Source: Myxococcales bacterium
GTDB taxonomy: Bacteria > Myxococcota_A > Polyangia > Polyangiales > Polyangiaceae
Length of the DNA stretch: 64,000 nt
Assembly: GCA_016720545.1 (NCBI GenBank)
Contig: JADKKK010000003.1
Location: 62,001 to 126,000 of the forward strand
Reading direction: 5' to 3'
How positions within the stretch are numbered: the first letter of the stretch is position 1; the number at the start of each line of letters is the position of its first letter. The notes under the pieces are model-generated. The model was not told the origin of the DNA, searched no databases, and saw nothing but the letters and a program-made list of their open reading frames with translations. Positions 36,386-44,973 of the stretch are shown piece after piece. The position numbers and the translations under genes are program-made.

Positions 36386-37176
36386 GCGACACGCCGAAGC
36401 GGGTCCGCGTCGGTCGCGTGCCCATCGACGTGCTCACGTTCGAGCAAGCGGTGGCGGCCGTCCTCGCCCTGTCCGACGCGGGCGCCGGGGGCTTCGTGGT
36501 CACGCCCAACGTCGATCATGTGGTCATCGCCGACGAGGACCCCGCGTTCGCGGCCGCCTACCAGGCCGCGAGCCTGAGCCTCGCCGACGGGTTCCCGGTG
36601 GTGTTGACCTCCCGCTTGATGCCCACCCGTCTGCCGGCGAAGATCTCGGGCTCCGACCTCGTCGGTCCGCTCGTGGCGGCCTGCGCGGAGCGCGACAAGC
36701 GCGTCTACTTGCTCGGCGCCGGCCCCGGGGTGGCGGAGCTGGCCGCGGCGAAGCTCCGCGCGCGGCACCCTACGCTGCGCATCGTGGGCACCGACGCGCC
36801 GATGGTCGATCTGTCGAAGCCCCCGTCGACCCGCGCGCCCATCGTGGAGAAGCTCCGCGCCGCGTCGCCCGACATCGTGCTCGTGGCGTTCGGCGCCCCG
36901 AAGCAGGAGCTCTTCTGCCACGAGATCGCAGAAGCCGTCGCGCCGGCCGTGCTGCTCGGCATCGGCGCCTCCCTCGATTTCGTCGCCGGCACCGTGAAGC
37001 GCGCGCCCGCGTGGATGGCCGATCGCGGCCTCGAGTGGGCCTTCCGCCTCGCGCAAGAGCCGCGCCGCCTCTTCCACCGCTATTTCGTGCGCGATCCGCA
37101 GTACCTCGCGATCGTCGCGCGCCAGTACGCCAGCGCACGCCGGGACGGCCGCCCGTTCGGCGACGCCGAGGGCTGA
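36382..37176 (+). CDS. WecG/TagA/CpsF family glycosyltransferase
   Basis: A 264-residue GT26 enzyme, the family that transfers ManNAcA, ManNAc or glucose to lipid-linked intermediates. Visible family motifs are FVVTPNVDHVVIA (catalytic Asp region), LADGFPVVLTSRL, ISGSDLVGPL, VYLLGAGPGVAE and FGAPKQELF, ending in the helical membrane-association segment (MADRGLEWAFRLAQEPRRLF). It starts at ATG 36382, overlapping the upstream stop by four bases, and is followed after 3 bp by a small membrane-protein gene. It adds to the set of glycosyltransferases in this locus. Confidence 0.93.
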   Translation: MSDTPKRVRVGRVPIDVLTFEQAVAAVLALSDAGAGGFVVTPNVDHVVIADEDPAFAAAYQAASLSLADGFPVVLTSRLMPTRLPAKISGSDLVGPLVAACAERDKRVYLLGAGPGVAELAAAKLRARHPTLRIVGTDAPMVDLSKPPSTRAPIVEKLRAASPDIVLVAFGAPKQELFCHEIAEAVAPAVLLGIGASLDFVAGTVKRAPAWMADRGLEWAFRLAQEPRRLFHRYFVRDPQYLAIVARQYASARRDGRPFGDAEG

Positions 37177-37179
37177 ACG

Positions 37180-37362
37180 ATGCAGAAGCTGCTCCTCTTC
37201 TCGCTGCTGGTCGTCACGCTCCTCATCCCGCTCTTCGCGGCCAACGCGCCCACGACCAAGGCGGCCATCCAGCGAAGCGTGGGCGCGACGATCGCCTTGT
37301 GTGTACTCTACATGCTTGGCCTGCTGTTCGTGTACCCCGGCCTGGAGCGCAAGCGGCGCTGA
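37180..37362 (+). CDS. Small two-helix membrane protein
   Basis: A 60-residue protein with two predicted TM helices (LLFSLLVVTLLIPLFA and ATIALCVLYMLGLLFVYP) and a basic C-terminus (ERKRR). It begins 3 bp after the WecG/TagA gene stop, so it is probably translated from the same mRNA. I do not recognise the family; a helper of polysaccharide assembly is possible. Confidence 0.65.
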   Translation: MQKLLLFSLLVVTLLIPLFAANAPTTKAAIQRSVGATIALCVLYMLGLLFVYPGLERKRR

Positions 37363-37401
37363 GCGGTCGCGGCCCCGCGCGCGGCCGTGTAGCGTGGAGA
37401 G

Positions 37402-38623
37402 ATGCCGCCCGCCGAGCCCGCACGGTCCGTCGCCCCGACTCTCTCACCGTCTGTCGCGTCTCTGGCCCTCGTCGTCGACGACGCCGTCGCTGCCGACGCC
37501 GAGGCGTTGCGCCGTCTGTGTCGTGACATCCACGCGAACCCCGAGCTGCGGTTCGAAGAGGTGAAGGCGTCCGCGTGGGTCTGCGAGCTGCTCGCGGCGC
37601 GTGGCTTCGCCGTCGAGCGTGGGATGGCGGGCATGCCCACCTCGTTCGCCGCGCGCGCGGGCAAGCCCGGCGGGCCGAGCGTGGCCATCCTCGCGGAGTA
37701 CGACGCCCTGCCCCACATCGGCCACGCGTGCGGGCACAACCTCATCGCCACGGGCGCGGTCGGCGCGTTCCTCGCCGCGGCCAAGGGCGCCGAGGCCGCC
37801 GGGGGCGAGGTGGTGCTGCTCGGCACTCCGGCCGAGGAGGGCGGCGGCGGCAAGATCAAGATGCTCGAGGCCGGGTGCTTCGCGGGGCTCGACGCCGCGA
37901 TCATGTTCCACCCGTTCGATCGCGACATCCTCGCGCACCCCGCGCTGGCTTCGCTCTGGGTCACGTTCACGTTCCACGGCAAGCCCGCGCACGCCGCGGC
38001 CGCGCCGCACGACGGCAACAGCGCGCTGACCGCGTGCATGGACACGTTCCGCCTCGTCGACGGCCAGCGTGTGCACTTTCGCGACGGGGTCCGCGTGCAC
38101 GGCTTCATCACCAACGGCGGCCAGGCCGTGAACATCATCCCCCGAGCTCGCGGCGTGCGAGTTCGGCGTCCGCGCGAAGGACGGGCGCGAGCTCGAGCGC
38201 GTGCGCGCGATCGTCGAGCGCTGCGCGCGTGGCGCGGCGATGGCGAGCGGGGTCGAGGTGGAGGTCTCCTCGCGCACGGGGTACAGCGCCATGCGGAACA
38301 ACCTGACGCTGGCGAGGCGCTTCGGCGATCACCTCGCCTCCGGCGGGCGCACGGCCGACGAGGTCACGGACCAAGTGGGCGCGGGCAGCACCGACATGGG
38401 CGACGTGTCGCAGGCCGTGCCCGCCATCCACCCGTACCTCGCGATCTGCGACGTCGGAGAGAGCCTGTGCCACGAGCACCGCTTCGCGGAGTGCGCCGGC
38501 AGTGAGCGCGGCTTCGCGACGGCGCTCGACGGCGCGCGAGCGCTCGCCAAGACGGCGCTCGAGCTGCTCGTCGACGCGGAGCTGCGTCGGGCGGTGCGCG
38601 CCGAGTTCGACGCACAGAGGTAG
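37402..38623 (+). CDS. M20 family metallopeptidase (PM20D2/AbgB-like), frameshifted
   Basis: A zinc aminoacylase/dipeptidase-type enzyme of about 406 residues once one frameshift is repaired. The first part has RRLCRDIHANPELRFEE, AEYDALPHIGHACGHNL (metal His/Asp), GTPAEEGGGGKIKMLEAG and HPFDRD. The frame is lost at 38139-38143 after VNIIP, where a run of five C needs one fewer to continue as PELAACEFGVRAKDGRELE. The second part has the dimerisation/metal end (GSTDMGDVSQAVPAIHPYLA, with the late His in LCHEHRFAE). The C-homopolymer makes a sequencing error the best explanation. Likely substrates are N-acyl or dipeptide amides. Confidence 0.85.
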
Positions 38624-38686
38624 CGGGCGAGTCTCGGTCGAGCGTAGGTCGGAGGTCGTTCGATCGAAGGCCATGTGACCGCGGAT

Positions 38687-39331
38687 TCAGCGCAGTCGCG
38701 TGACCTGCTTGCCGCGGGCCAGCGCCACCTGCTCGAGCAGCGACGAGAGCCGCGCGGGCTCGGCCACCTCGGGGAGGCGCTCGTACCGGCCGTCCCACAG
38801 CTCGAGCATCACGCCACGGTCGTCGACGATGAGGCGGTCGACCTGAGCCCACGCCCACGACTTGATGCGCGGCAGGCCGAGCAGAAGCACCTCGCGGGTC
38901 TGGATGCCCTCCGAGGTGACGACCACCCCGCGCATCCACGAGCGAATCGCCGTGCCTAGTGCCGACACGGTGAGGAGGATGGAGAGCGGCTGGGCGCCGA
39001 TCGGGCGCCCGCGATCGCCCTCCACGATCCACACCCAGAGCCTCGTGTTCGAGCTGCCGTTGTAGGCCGTCACGACGACGGCGGCGACGACCAGCGCGAA
39101 CGCGAGGTACACGAGCGACGGCGCCCGCGCCTTGAACGGCGCGATGAAGACCTCGCGCATCGGCTTGTCGGGCGCGAAGCTCATGTCGAAGCGCGCGACC
39201 GTGCCGTTCACCTCGGTGATCGACGGTCGCTCGTCGTCCGCGTCCAGCAGCTCGGGCAGCTCGGCTCGATCGGGAGCGCCGGAGCCGGGGGTCGGGGACT
39301 TGGCCTGGTCGTCGGTGGTCACGAGGTGCAC
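38687..39331 (-). CDS. Membrane protein with PH-like (bPH) domain
   Basis: A 214-residue protein. After an acidic N-terminus there are two TM helices (about residues 72-90, LVYLAFALVVAAVVVTAY, and about 116-134, LSILLTVSALGTAIRSWM), then GVVVTSEGIQTREVLLLGLP with SWAWAQVDRLIVD and GVMLELWDGRYERLPE, the strand pattern of bacterial PH-like domains. Function unknown. The start is GTG 39331. It is convergent with the M20 gene and lies about 80 bp downstream of the GAF/PtsP-like gene. Confidence 0.65.
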   Translation of the reverse strand: MHLVTTDDQAKSPTPGSGAPDRAELPELLDADDERPSITEVNGTVARFDMSFAPDKPMREVFIAPFKARAPSLVYLAFALVVAAVVVTAYNGSSNTRLWVWIVEGDRGRPIGAQPLSILLTVSALGTAIRSWMRGVVVTSEGIQTREVLLLGLPRIKSWAWAQVDRLIVDDRGVMLELWDGRYERLPEVAEPARLSSLLEQVALARGKQVTRLR

Positions 39332-39410
39332 CCGAGCAAAACACGAGGCCGCGCGGCGACTTGGGTATTTTTCAGAAGTCGCGCGGGGGCGAAAATTTCC
39401 GCCACGGCGC

Positions 39411-40763
39411 TCACGTCTCCCCGCCGCCGACGTCGCGGGAGGACTCCGCCGCGCGCCGGCCCACGTCGGCGCGCCGCAGCTCGCGCACGCTCGCGATCTC
39501 GCCCTTCGTGGGGTTGATGACGAGCAGCCCGTGGTCGGCGTCGAGCACCGCGATGTCGCCGTCGGAGGCCCACCGAAAGAGCCCCTGGACGCCCACGATG
39601 GCCGGGACGTCGAGCAGCGTCAGCAGCGTGCTCGTGCGCGGGCCGAACGCCCGCTCCGAGAGCGCGACCCCCTCGGGTTGTGCGCGCGCCGACACGAGCA
39701 GGTCGAACACGGTGAGCGCGTCGCCCACCAGGATGGCGCGGGAGGGCAGCTCCGCGCGCTTGTCGGTGACCGCGAGCATGCTGAGGGCGTCGCACAGGTC
39801 CTCGACGTCGCGCGCGCGCTCCTCGAGGAACGGATCGCGGGTGACGCTCGCGGCGGTGCGCGTCACCTCGCGAGCGACGCGCGACAGCGCGTGCGCGACC
39901 CCGCCGCCGCTCTCGACGAGCTCGAGCGCCCGCTCGCGAAAGCGCTGGTCGCCGAGGATCTCCAGGTAGGTGCCGAGAAACCGCGCGCCCTCGCCGAGCC
40001 GCAGGTGGCGCGCCTTCTCGGCGAGCGCGGTGATGGCCTTCTCCGCGACGTCGAACGCGCCGCGGAGGCGCCGGAGCTCTTGCTTCGGATCCTCGGGCTC
40101 GCCCGTCCGCTCGACGGGGTGCGCAGAAGGACGCCGGAGCGCCGCCACGGCGCCGAGCGCGCGGCCAGGCACGAAGGGACGCCCAGGGAGGGTCACCTTC
40201 CGCGTGCCCCCGCCCGCGCGCCGCTCCTTCCGCTCGCGGCGGGCATCGAGGAGCTCGGCCTGCGAGATGCCGGCCGCCAGGAGGCCTCCCATGAGCGCCA
40301 CCAGCGCGATGTCCTCCGAGGTGAACGCGCCCGCCGTTCGCTGCAGCACGAGCGCCCCCAGAGGGCCGCGCCGCCCGCACACGGGGACCGCGAGGAACAC
40401 GGGGAAGCGCTCTTCTCCCAGCCCGTCGACATGCTTGTAGGATGCATGTACACGCGCCTCGTCGGTGGAGACGGGGCGCATGTACTCGACCGCGCGCCCC
40501 GTGATGCCCTCGCCCACGGTGAGCCGCACGGTGCCCACGGCGCGGCCGTCGAACCCCACGTTGCCCCGCATCACGAGCTCGTTGCCCTCGCCCTCGAGGA
40601 TGTACAGGGAGCACACGTCGGCGCTGAAGATGGCCGCGATGCGCCGCGGACCGGCGTCGAGGAGGGTGGCGAGCGGCATGGGCCGCGCGGCGAAGGCGAC
40701 GAGCTCCAGCACGCCGTCGAGCCGAGCGTCACCCTTCGCGTGGACCTTCTCCCTCTTCGCCAT
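39411..40763 (-). CDS. GAF plus truncated, His-less PtsP (enzyme I-Ntr)-like protein
   Basis: A 450-residue protein. Residues about 14-170 form a GAF domain (VCSLYILEGEGNELVMRGNV, VRLTVGEGITGRAVEYMRPV). A helical region (about 225-360) matches the HPr-binding part of enzyme I (FLGTYLEILGDQRFRERALE). The swivelling domain follows (ALTVFDLLVSARAQPEGVAL, RTSTLLTLLDVPAIVG, GDIAVLDADHGLLVINPT). Enzyme I has RTSHTS here with the phosphorylated His; in this protein the His is missing. The C-terminal PEP-binding TIM barrel is also absent. It therefore cannot be an ordinary phosphotransferase and is probably a sensor or scaffold. Confidence 0.75.
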   Translation of the reverse strand: MAKREKVHAKGDARLDGVLELVAFAARPMPLATLLDAGPRRIAAIFSADVCSLYILEGEGNELVMRGNVGFDGRAVGTVRLTVGEGITGRAVEYMRPVSTDEARVHASYKHVDGLGEERFPVFLAVPVCGRRGPLGALVLQRTAGAFTSEDIALVALMGGLLAAGISQAELLDARRERKERRAGGGTRKVTLPGRPFVPGRALGAVAALRRPSAHPVERTGEPEDPKQELRRLRGAFDVAEKAITALAEKARHLRLGEGARFLGTYLEILGDQRFRERALELVESGGGVAHALSRVAREVTRTAASVTRDPFLEERARDVEDLCDALSMLAVTDKRAELPSRAILVGDALTVFDLLVSARAQPEGVALSERAFGPRTSTLLTLLDVPAIVGVQGLFRWASDGDIAVLDADHGLLVINPTKGEIASVRELRRADVGRRAAESSRDVGGGET

Positions 40764-40844
40764 CGTCTCCGGGGAAGTATGGTGGCCGATGCTCTCCGGG
40801 CCGTCCACCGTGGCGTCACGGCCCGTCGCGCGCGCTCCCCGTTT

Positions 40845-40887
40845 CCTCGCCTTCGCCTCGCCTTCGCCTCGCCTTCGCCTCGCTTCC
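40845..40887. repeat. 11-bp tandem repeat (cctcgccttcg), 3.8 copies
   Basis: Three full and one partial copy of cctcgccttcg lie in the 141-bp divergent gap between the PtsP-like gene and the SCP2 gene, ending about 18 bases before the SCP2 start codon. Length variation here could change spacing of promoter elements. Confidence 0.75.
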
Positions 40888-40904
40888 CCGGTATACCCGC
40901 GGCC

Positions 40905-41327
40905 ATGTTTGACTTTCCGTCGACGGAGTGGGCCGAAGCGTACAAGGACGCCATCAACGCCAACGCGGACTATCGGCTCCACGGTAAGGACTGGACCCAC
41001 GGCGTGGTCGCCTTCGTCGTCAAGGCGGACCCCGCGCTGAACCTCCCCGAGGACACCGCGCTGTGGCTCGACGTCCACGGCGGCGAGTGCCGCGGGATCC
41101 GCCTCATCCCCGCGACCGAGGCGCAGGCCGCCCCGTTCGTGATCGTCGCGCCCTACGCGATGTGGAAGACCATCATCAAGCGTGAGGTCGACCCCATCAA
41201 GGCGATGATGCAGAACAAGGTGAAGCTCACGAAGGGCAACATGCCGACCATCGTGCGCTACGTGAACGCCTCGCGGCAGCTCGTCGAGTCGACCGCGCGC
41301 GTACCCACCAAGTTCCGCGACGAGTAA
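40905..41327 (+). CDS. SCP2 sterol-carrier-type domain protein
   Basis: A 140-residue single-domain protein resembling SCP-2 sterol/lipid-binding proteins: the N-terminal helix MFDFPSTEWAEAYKDAINAN, then strands GVVAFVVKADPALN and ALWLDVHGGECRGIRLIP, then an AMWKTIIKREVDPIKAMMQ helix with VKLTKGNMPTIVRYV. It would bind or carry a lipid or acyl group in the cytoplasm. It lies about 100 bp upstream of the receiver-domain gene on the same strand. Start ATG 40905. Confidence 0.8.
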   Translation: MFDFPSTEWAEAYKDAINANADYRLHGKDWTHGVVAFVVKADPALNLPEDTALWLDVHGGECRGIRLIPATEAQAAPFVIVAPYAMWKTIIKREVDPIKAMMQNKVKLTKGNMPTIVRYVNASRQLVESTARVPTKFRDE

Positions 41328-41432
41328 AGCGCGCAGAAGAAAAACCGGGCGCGGGCGGGCGGAGTCGCCGAGATCTTCCGAGGGGCGCTTGCGTCCTTGA
41401 CCTTGGCCGCCGGGAAAAAGGAAGATGGCGCC

Positions 41433-42215
41433 ATGCCCACCTCGAACCCTCTCGTGCTGGTCGCCGATGACGAGCCGTCCATGCTGGAGCTGGTCGCCCG
41501 CCACCTCACGACCATGCGCGGGCCTCAGCTCGAGGTCATCCAAGCGCGCGACGGCGACGAGGCCTGGAAGATGGCGCGCGAGCACCTCCCCGATCTCGTC
41601 GTGCTCGACGTGATGATGCCCGGCATGAGCGGGTGGGAGGTGTGCCGGAAGATCCGCGAGGACATCGCGCTCGCGCACACGGGCGTGGTCATGCTCACCG
41701 GCATCGGCGAGAACCTGAACCAGCTCACGAGCCCGCTCTACGGCGCCGACGCGTACATCGACAAGCCGTTCGAGTTCGACGAGTTCGACGAGAAGGTCCG
41801 CGACACGCTCGCGTCGCGCGCCTCGCAGCGCGAGGGCGTCTCCCGGCCGTCGATGAACGGCTCAGCCTCCACGTCCGATGTGGGCGAGGTGCTCCTCCCG
41901 AAGAAGAAGGCCGCGCCGAAGAAGGCCGCGCCGAAGAAGGCCGCGCCGAAGGAGGCCGCCGCGAAGAAGGCCGCCGCGAAGAAGGCCGCGCCGAAGAAGG
42001 CCGCGCCGAAGAAGGCCGCGCCGAAGAAGGCCGCGGCGAAGAAGGCCGCGCCGAAGAAGGCCGCCGCGAAGAAGGCCGCGCCGAAGAAGGCCGCCGCGAA
42101 GAAGGCCGCGCCGAAGAAGGCCGCCGCGAAGAAGGCCGCGCCGAAGAAGGCCGCCGCGAAGAAGGCCGCGCCGAAGAAGGCCGCGCCGAAGAAGGCTGCC
42201 CCGAAGAAGCGCTGA
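41433..42215 (+). CDS. Response-regulator receiver domain with histone-H1-like KKAAP tail
   Basis: A 260-residue protein. Residues about 8-130 form a CheY-like receiver with all key residues: LVADDEPS (acidic pocket), LVVLDVMMPGMSGW (phospho-acceptor Asp), VVMLTGIGE (Thr) and YIDKPFEF (Lys). After a short linker, the last 104 residues are repeats of KKAAP/KKAAA coded by 15-bp units, ending KKR. Such tails occur in bacterial histone-H1-like and HU-type proteins and bind DNA without sequence specificity. Phosphorylation could thus be linked to nucleoid binding; that is inference. The start ATG 41433 follows AAAAAGGAAG. No histidine kinase is adjacent. Confidence 0.88.
   Translation: MPTSNPLVLVADDEPSMLELVARHLTTMRGPQLEVIQARDGDEAWKMAREHLPDLVVLDVMMPGMSGWEVCRKIREDIALAHTGVVMLTGIGENLNQLTSPLYGADAYIDKPFEFDEFDEKVRDTLASRASQREGVSRPSMNGSASTSDVGEVLLPKKKAAPKKAAPKKAAPKEAAAKKAAAKKAAPKKAAPKKAAPKKAAAKKAAPKKAAAKKAAPKKAAAKKAAPKKAAAKKAAPKKAAAKKAAPKKAAPKKAAPKKR
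41901..42212 (+). repeat. About 21 tandem 15-bp repeats coding KKAA[PA]
   Basis: Units of aagaaggccgcgccg (variant ending gcc) make the Lys/Ala/Pro tail of the receiver protein. The order of P and A variants shows a 30-bp higher-order alternation in the second half. Copy number changes would keep the frame. Confidence 0.93.
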
Positions 42216-42307
42216 GACGGTCGCTGCCGGCAACTCTTGCGAAAGGAAAACTTTCGTGTACGAAAGAGTGGCCCGGCGCCATGTTCTGGCCGGGAAGGAG
42301 TCCTTCC

Positions 42308-43478
42308 ATGCCCTCCCCGTTCAGCGAAGAGCACGAGCAGTTTCGTAAGACCGTCCGCACGTTCGCCCAGAAGGAGCTCGCGCCCTTCGCCGACGAGTGG
42401 GAAAAGAGCGAGTGCTTCCCGAACGAGGTCTTCAAGCGCGCGGGCGAGCTCGGCCTCTTCTCCGCGCACTACAAGGAAGAGCACGGCGGCCTCGGCGGTG
42501 ACTACTGGTTTAGCGTCGCGAAGGGCGAGGAGCTGCCGCACGGCAACTCGGCGGGCGTCTCCATGGGCCTGCTCGTGCAGGGCGACATGGCCACGCCGGT
42601 CATCTCCGACCTCGGCACGGAAAGACCAGATCGACGAGTTTTTGCGGCCCGCGCTGCGGGGCGAGAAGATCGCCGCGCTCGGGGTCAGCGAGCCGAACGC
42701 CGGCAGCGACGTGGCGGGCATCCAGACCTGGGCCAAGCGCGACGGCGACGACTACATCATCAACGGCGCGAAGACCTACATCACGAACGGCACGCGCGCC
42801 GACTTCATCACGCTGCTCGTGAAGACCACGCCAGACGCGGGCACGCACGGGTGCAGCTTCTTCCTCGTGCCCACCAGCACGAAGGGCTACTCGGTCTCGC
42901 GCAAGCTGAAGAAGGTCGGCAACTACGCGAGCGACACGGCGGAGCTCGCCCTCGAGGACGTGCGCGTGCCGAAGCGCTACCTGCTCGGCGAGGAGAACAT
43001 GGGGTTCATGTACCTCATGCAGAACTTCCAGACGGAGCGCCTCATCGCCGCGACGAGCTGCTGCGGCGGCATGCAAATCGCCATCGATCAGGCCATCGCG
43101 TACGGCCGCGATCGCAAGGCGTTCGGCAAGCCGATCATCAAGCGCGAGTACTGGCAGCACAAGTTCGTCGACCTGCTCACCAAGCTCGAGGCCGGCCGCG
43201 CGCTCTCGTACAAGGCGGCCGAGGCCTACAACGACGACAAGCACGTCAAGGGCGGCCACGTGAGCATGGAGACCGTGAAGCTCATCAGCATGGCGAAGAT
43301 CTTCGTCGGCGAGATCTCGAGCGAGATCATCGACCAGTGCATGCAGTTCCACGGCGGCGCCGGCTACATCGAGGAGTACCCCATCGCGCGCGCCTTCCGC
43401 GATCAGCGGCTCCTCCGCATCGGCGGCGGCACCACCGAGACCATGCGCTACTACGTGGCCAAGCTCCTCGGTCTCTAG
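42308..43478 (+). CDS. Acyl-CoA dehydrogenase, frameshifted
   Basis: A FAD enzyme of fatty-acid or branched-acid beta-oxidation, about 389 residues after repair of one frameshift. The ATG at 42308 is preceded by GGAAGGAG at good spacing. The N-terminal helical domain runs to VISDLGT; at 42621-42623 an extra A in a short A-run breaks the frame, and removing it gives TEDQIDEFLRPALRGEK. Then follow ALGVSEPNAGSDVAG, YIINGAKTYITNG, FGKPIIKREYWQHKF and FHGGAGYIEEYPIARAFRD. The catalytic base seems to be the Glu in NFQTERLIAA, as in long-chain/isovaleryl-type enzymes, because the usual YEGT site reads GGGT. Confidence 0.9.
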
Positions 43479-43656
43479 CCGCCGGTCGGCTCGCTTCGGC
43501 CGAGGCGCCTCGCACGAGGCGCCTCGCACGACACCTCGACGGTCGCGAGCTCCACGCAGCCACGAACCACGCAGGCCGCGACCGCTCCACCCCGATCGGC
43601 GACCGCTCGCGTAGGCCCGCGTTCGCCCTCGAGGCGGCGCGAGCTACGATCCAGCG

Positions 43657-44400
43657 ATGACCCCTCCCCAGCCGCGGACGCTCGCCTCGCACGTCGCTCG
43701 CTACCTCGCCTCGCTGGGCGCGCTCTCCGCCGAGGAGGCGAAGGAGAGCCCGCTGCCTCGCCTCGCGCTGATGTCGCTCTTCGCGATCGCGCTGCTCGCC
43801 GCGCGCGTGGTGTGCACCCACAGCACCGCCTACAAGTTCCTCGCCTGGAACCTGTTCCTCGCGTGGATCCCGTTCGCCCTTGGGCTCGCCGTCGAGCGCT
43901 TCGTCGCGGCGCGCGCCCACTCCGCGCTGGTCGCGGCGGCGGCGCTCGCGTGGCTGCTCTTCCTCCCCAACGCTCCGTACATCGTGACCGACCTCATCCA
44001 CATCCGCTTCCGCCAGGAGGCGCCGCTCTGGTTCGACGCGGTGATGCTCATGGCCTTCGCGTGGACGGGCCTCACCCTCGGGGTGGCCAGCCTGCGCAGG
44101 CTCGCCGGCGTGGTCGCGTCACGCTGGGGCCTTGGCCTCGCGCGCGTGTTCGTGGTGACGGTGGCGGGGCTCTCCGGATACGGCATCTACCTCGGCCGCT
44201 TCGCGCGCCTCAACTCGTGGGACCTGGCGGCGCACCCGGGTTGGGCGGCGCGCGAGCTGCTCGAGCCGGTGGCCCACCCCGTCGCGATGGCGCAGGCGTG
44301 GAACGTGACCCTCACCCAGGCCGCGCTCTTTCTGATGATCTACCTGACCGACCAGGGGCGCACGTTCGGGCCGCCCGCGCCGCGGTCGCGCCCCGAGTGA
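43657..44400 (+). CDS. DUF1361 membrane protein
   Basis: A 247-residue integral membrane protein with about six TM helices. The segment LAWLLFLPNAPYIVTDLIHI, a hallmark of DUF1361 proteins, lies near residue 105. Other family features are the FLAWNLFLAWIPFAL helix and GYGIYLGRFARLNSWDL. The function of the family is unknown. It is convergent with the next small membrane-protein gene. Confidence 0.85.
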   Translation: MTPPQPRTLASHVARYLASLGALSAEEAKESPLPRLALMSLFAIALLAARVVCTHSTAYKFLAWNLFLAWIPFALGLAVERFVAARAHSALVAAAALAWLLFLPNAPYIVTDLIHIRFRQEAPLWFDAVMLMAFAWTGLTLGVASLRRLAGVVASRWGLGLARVFVVTVAGLSGYGIYLGRFARLNSWDLAAHPGWAARELLEPVAHPVAMAQAWNVTLTQAALFLMIYLTDQGRTFGPPAPRSRPE

Positions 44401-44428
44401 CTCCCCCGCGTTCCCGCTGCGCTCGCGC

Positions 44429-44830
44429 TCAGGCGTTGCGGCGGAACAGGTCCTTCGCGTCTTCCCTCGAGAGCACGACGAACGTGAGCACGCCGAGGAT
44501 CGTGCCGAGGGGGAAGCTCGCGCAGAGGAGCCCGGCCAGGATGTAGATGAAGAGCAGGCGCCGCTGCTTCGCGAGGCACCGGCCGGCGTAGATGATGAGC
44601 GCGCCCATCGTGACGCCCACGAAGACGCCGAAGAGCCCCAGGATCACGAACACCAAGCCGACGGCCTGGGGCGGTCCCGAGCCGTGGGCGTCGTCCATGC
44701 CGCCGGCCAGCATCACCGTGCCGAGCACGACGTGAACGAGGAACACGAGCGAGCCCGGGATCATCAGCCCGCCGAGCACGTAGTACCCGATGGCCAGGTG
44801 GCCGAGGTGCTCTTCAGCGCGGGATTTCAT
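44429..44830 (-). CDS. Small membrane protein of unknown function
   Basis: A 133-residue protein with three to four TM helices (GYYVLGGLMIPGSLVFLVHV, AVGLVFVILGLFGVFVGVTM, LLFIYILAGLLCASF) and a C-terminal PLGTILGVLTFVVLSREDAK segment that recurs in small membrane proteins of myxobacteria and related groups. The start ATG 44830 (MKSRAEEHLG) is chosen over an upstream start that adds a poly-Pro stretch. No function can be assigned. Confidence 0.7.
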   Translation of the reverse strand: MKSRAEEHLGHLAIGYYVLGGLMIPGSLVFLVHVVLGTVMLAGGMDDAHGSGPPQAVGLVFVILGLFGVFVGVTMGALIIYAGRCLAKQRRLLFIYILAGLLCASFPLGTILGVLTFVVLSREDAKDLFRRNA

Positions 44831-44973
44831 GAAGGGTGGGGGCGGCGGCGGGTGAGGTCGGAACGGGGCCACAGCCCCAGTGTAAGCGCTGTCGCTCGCC
44901 CGCGCTGGCCGTCGACTGGAAAAACGAACCGGGCCGGGGCTCGGCCGCGCGGCGGCGCGTGTACCCTCGGAGC

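Noticed and set aside
41901..42212. Possible CRISPR or satellite array
   Set aside because: The 15-bp repeats have no spacers and code in frame for Lys/Ala/Pro, so they are a protein tail.
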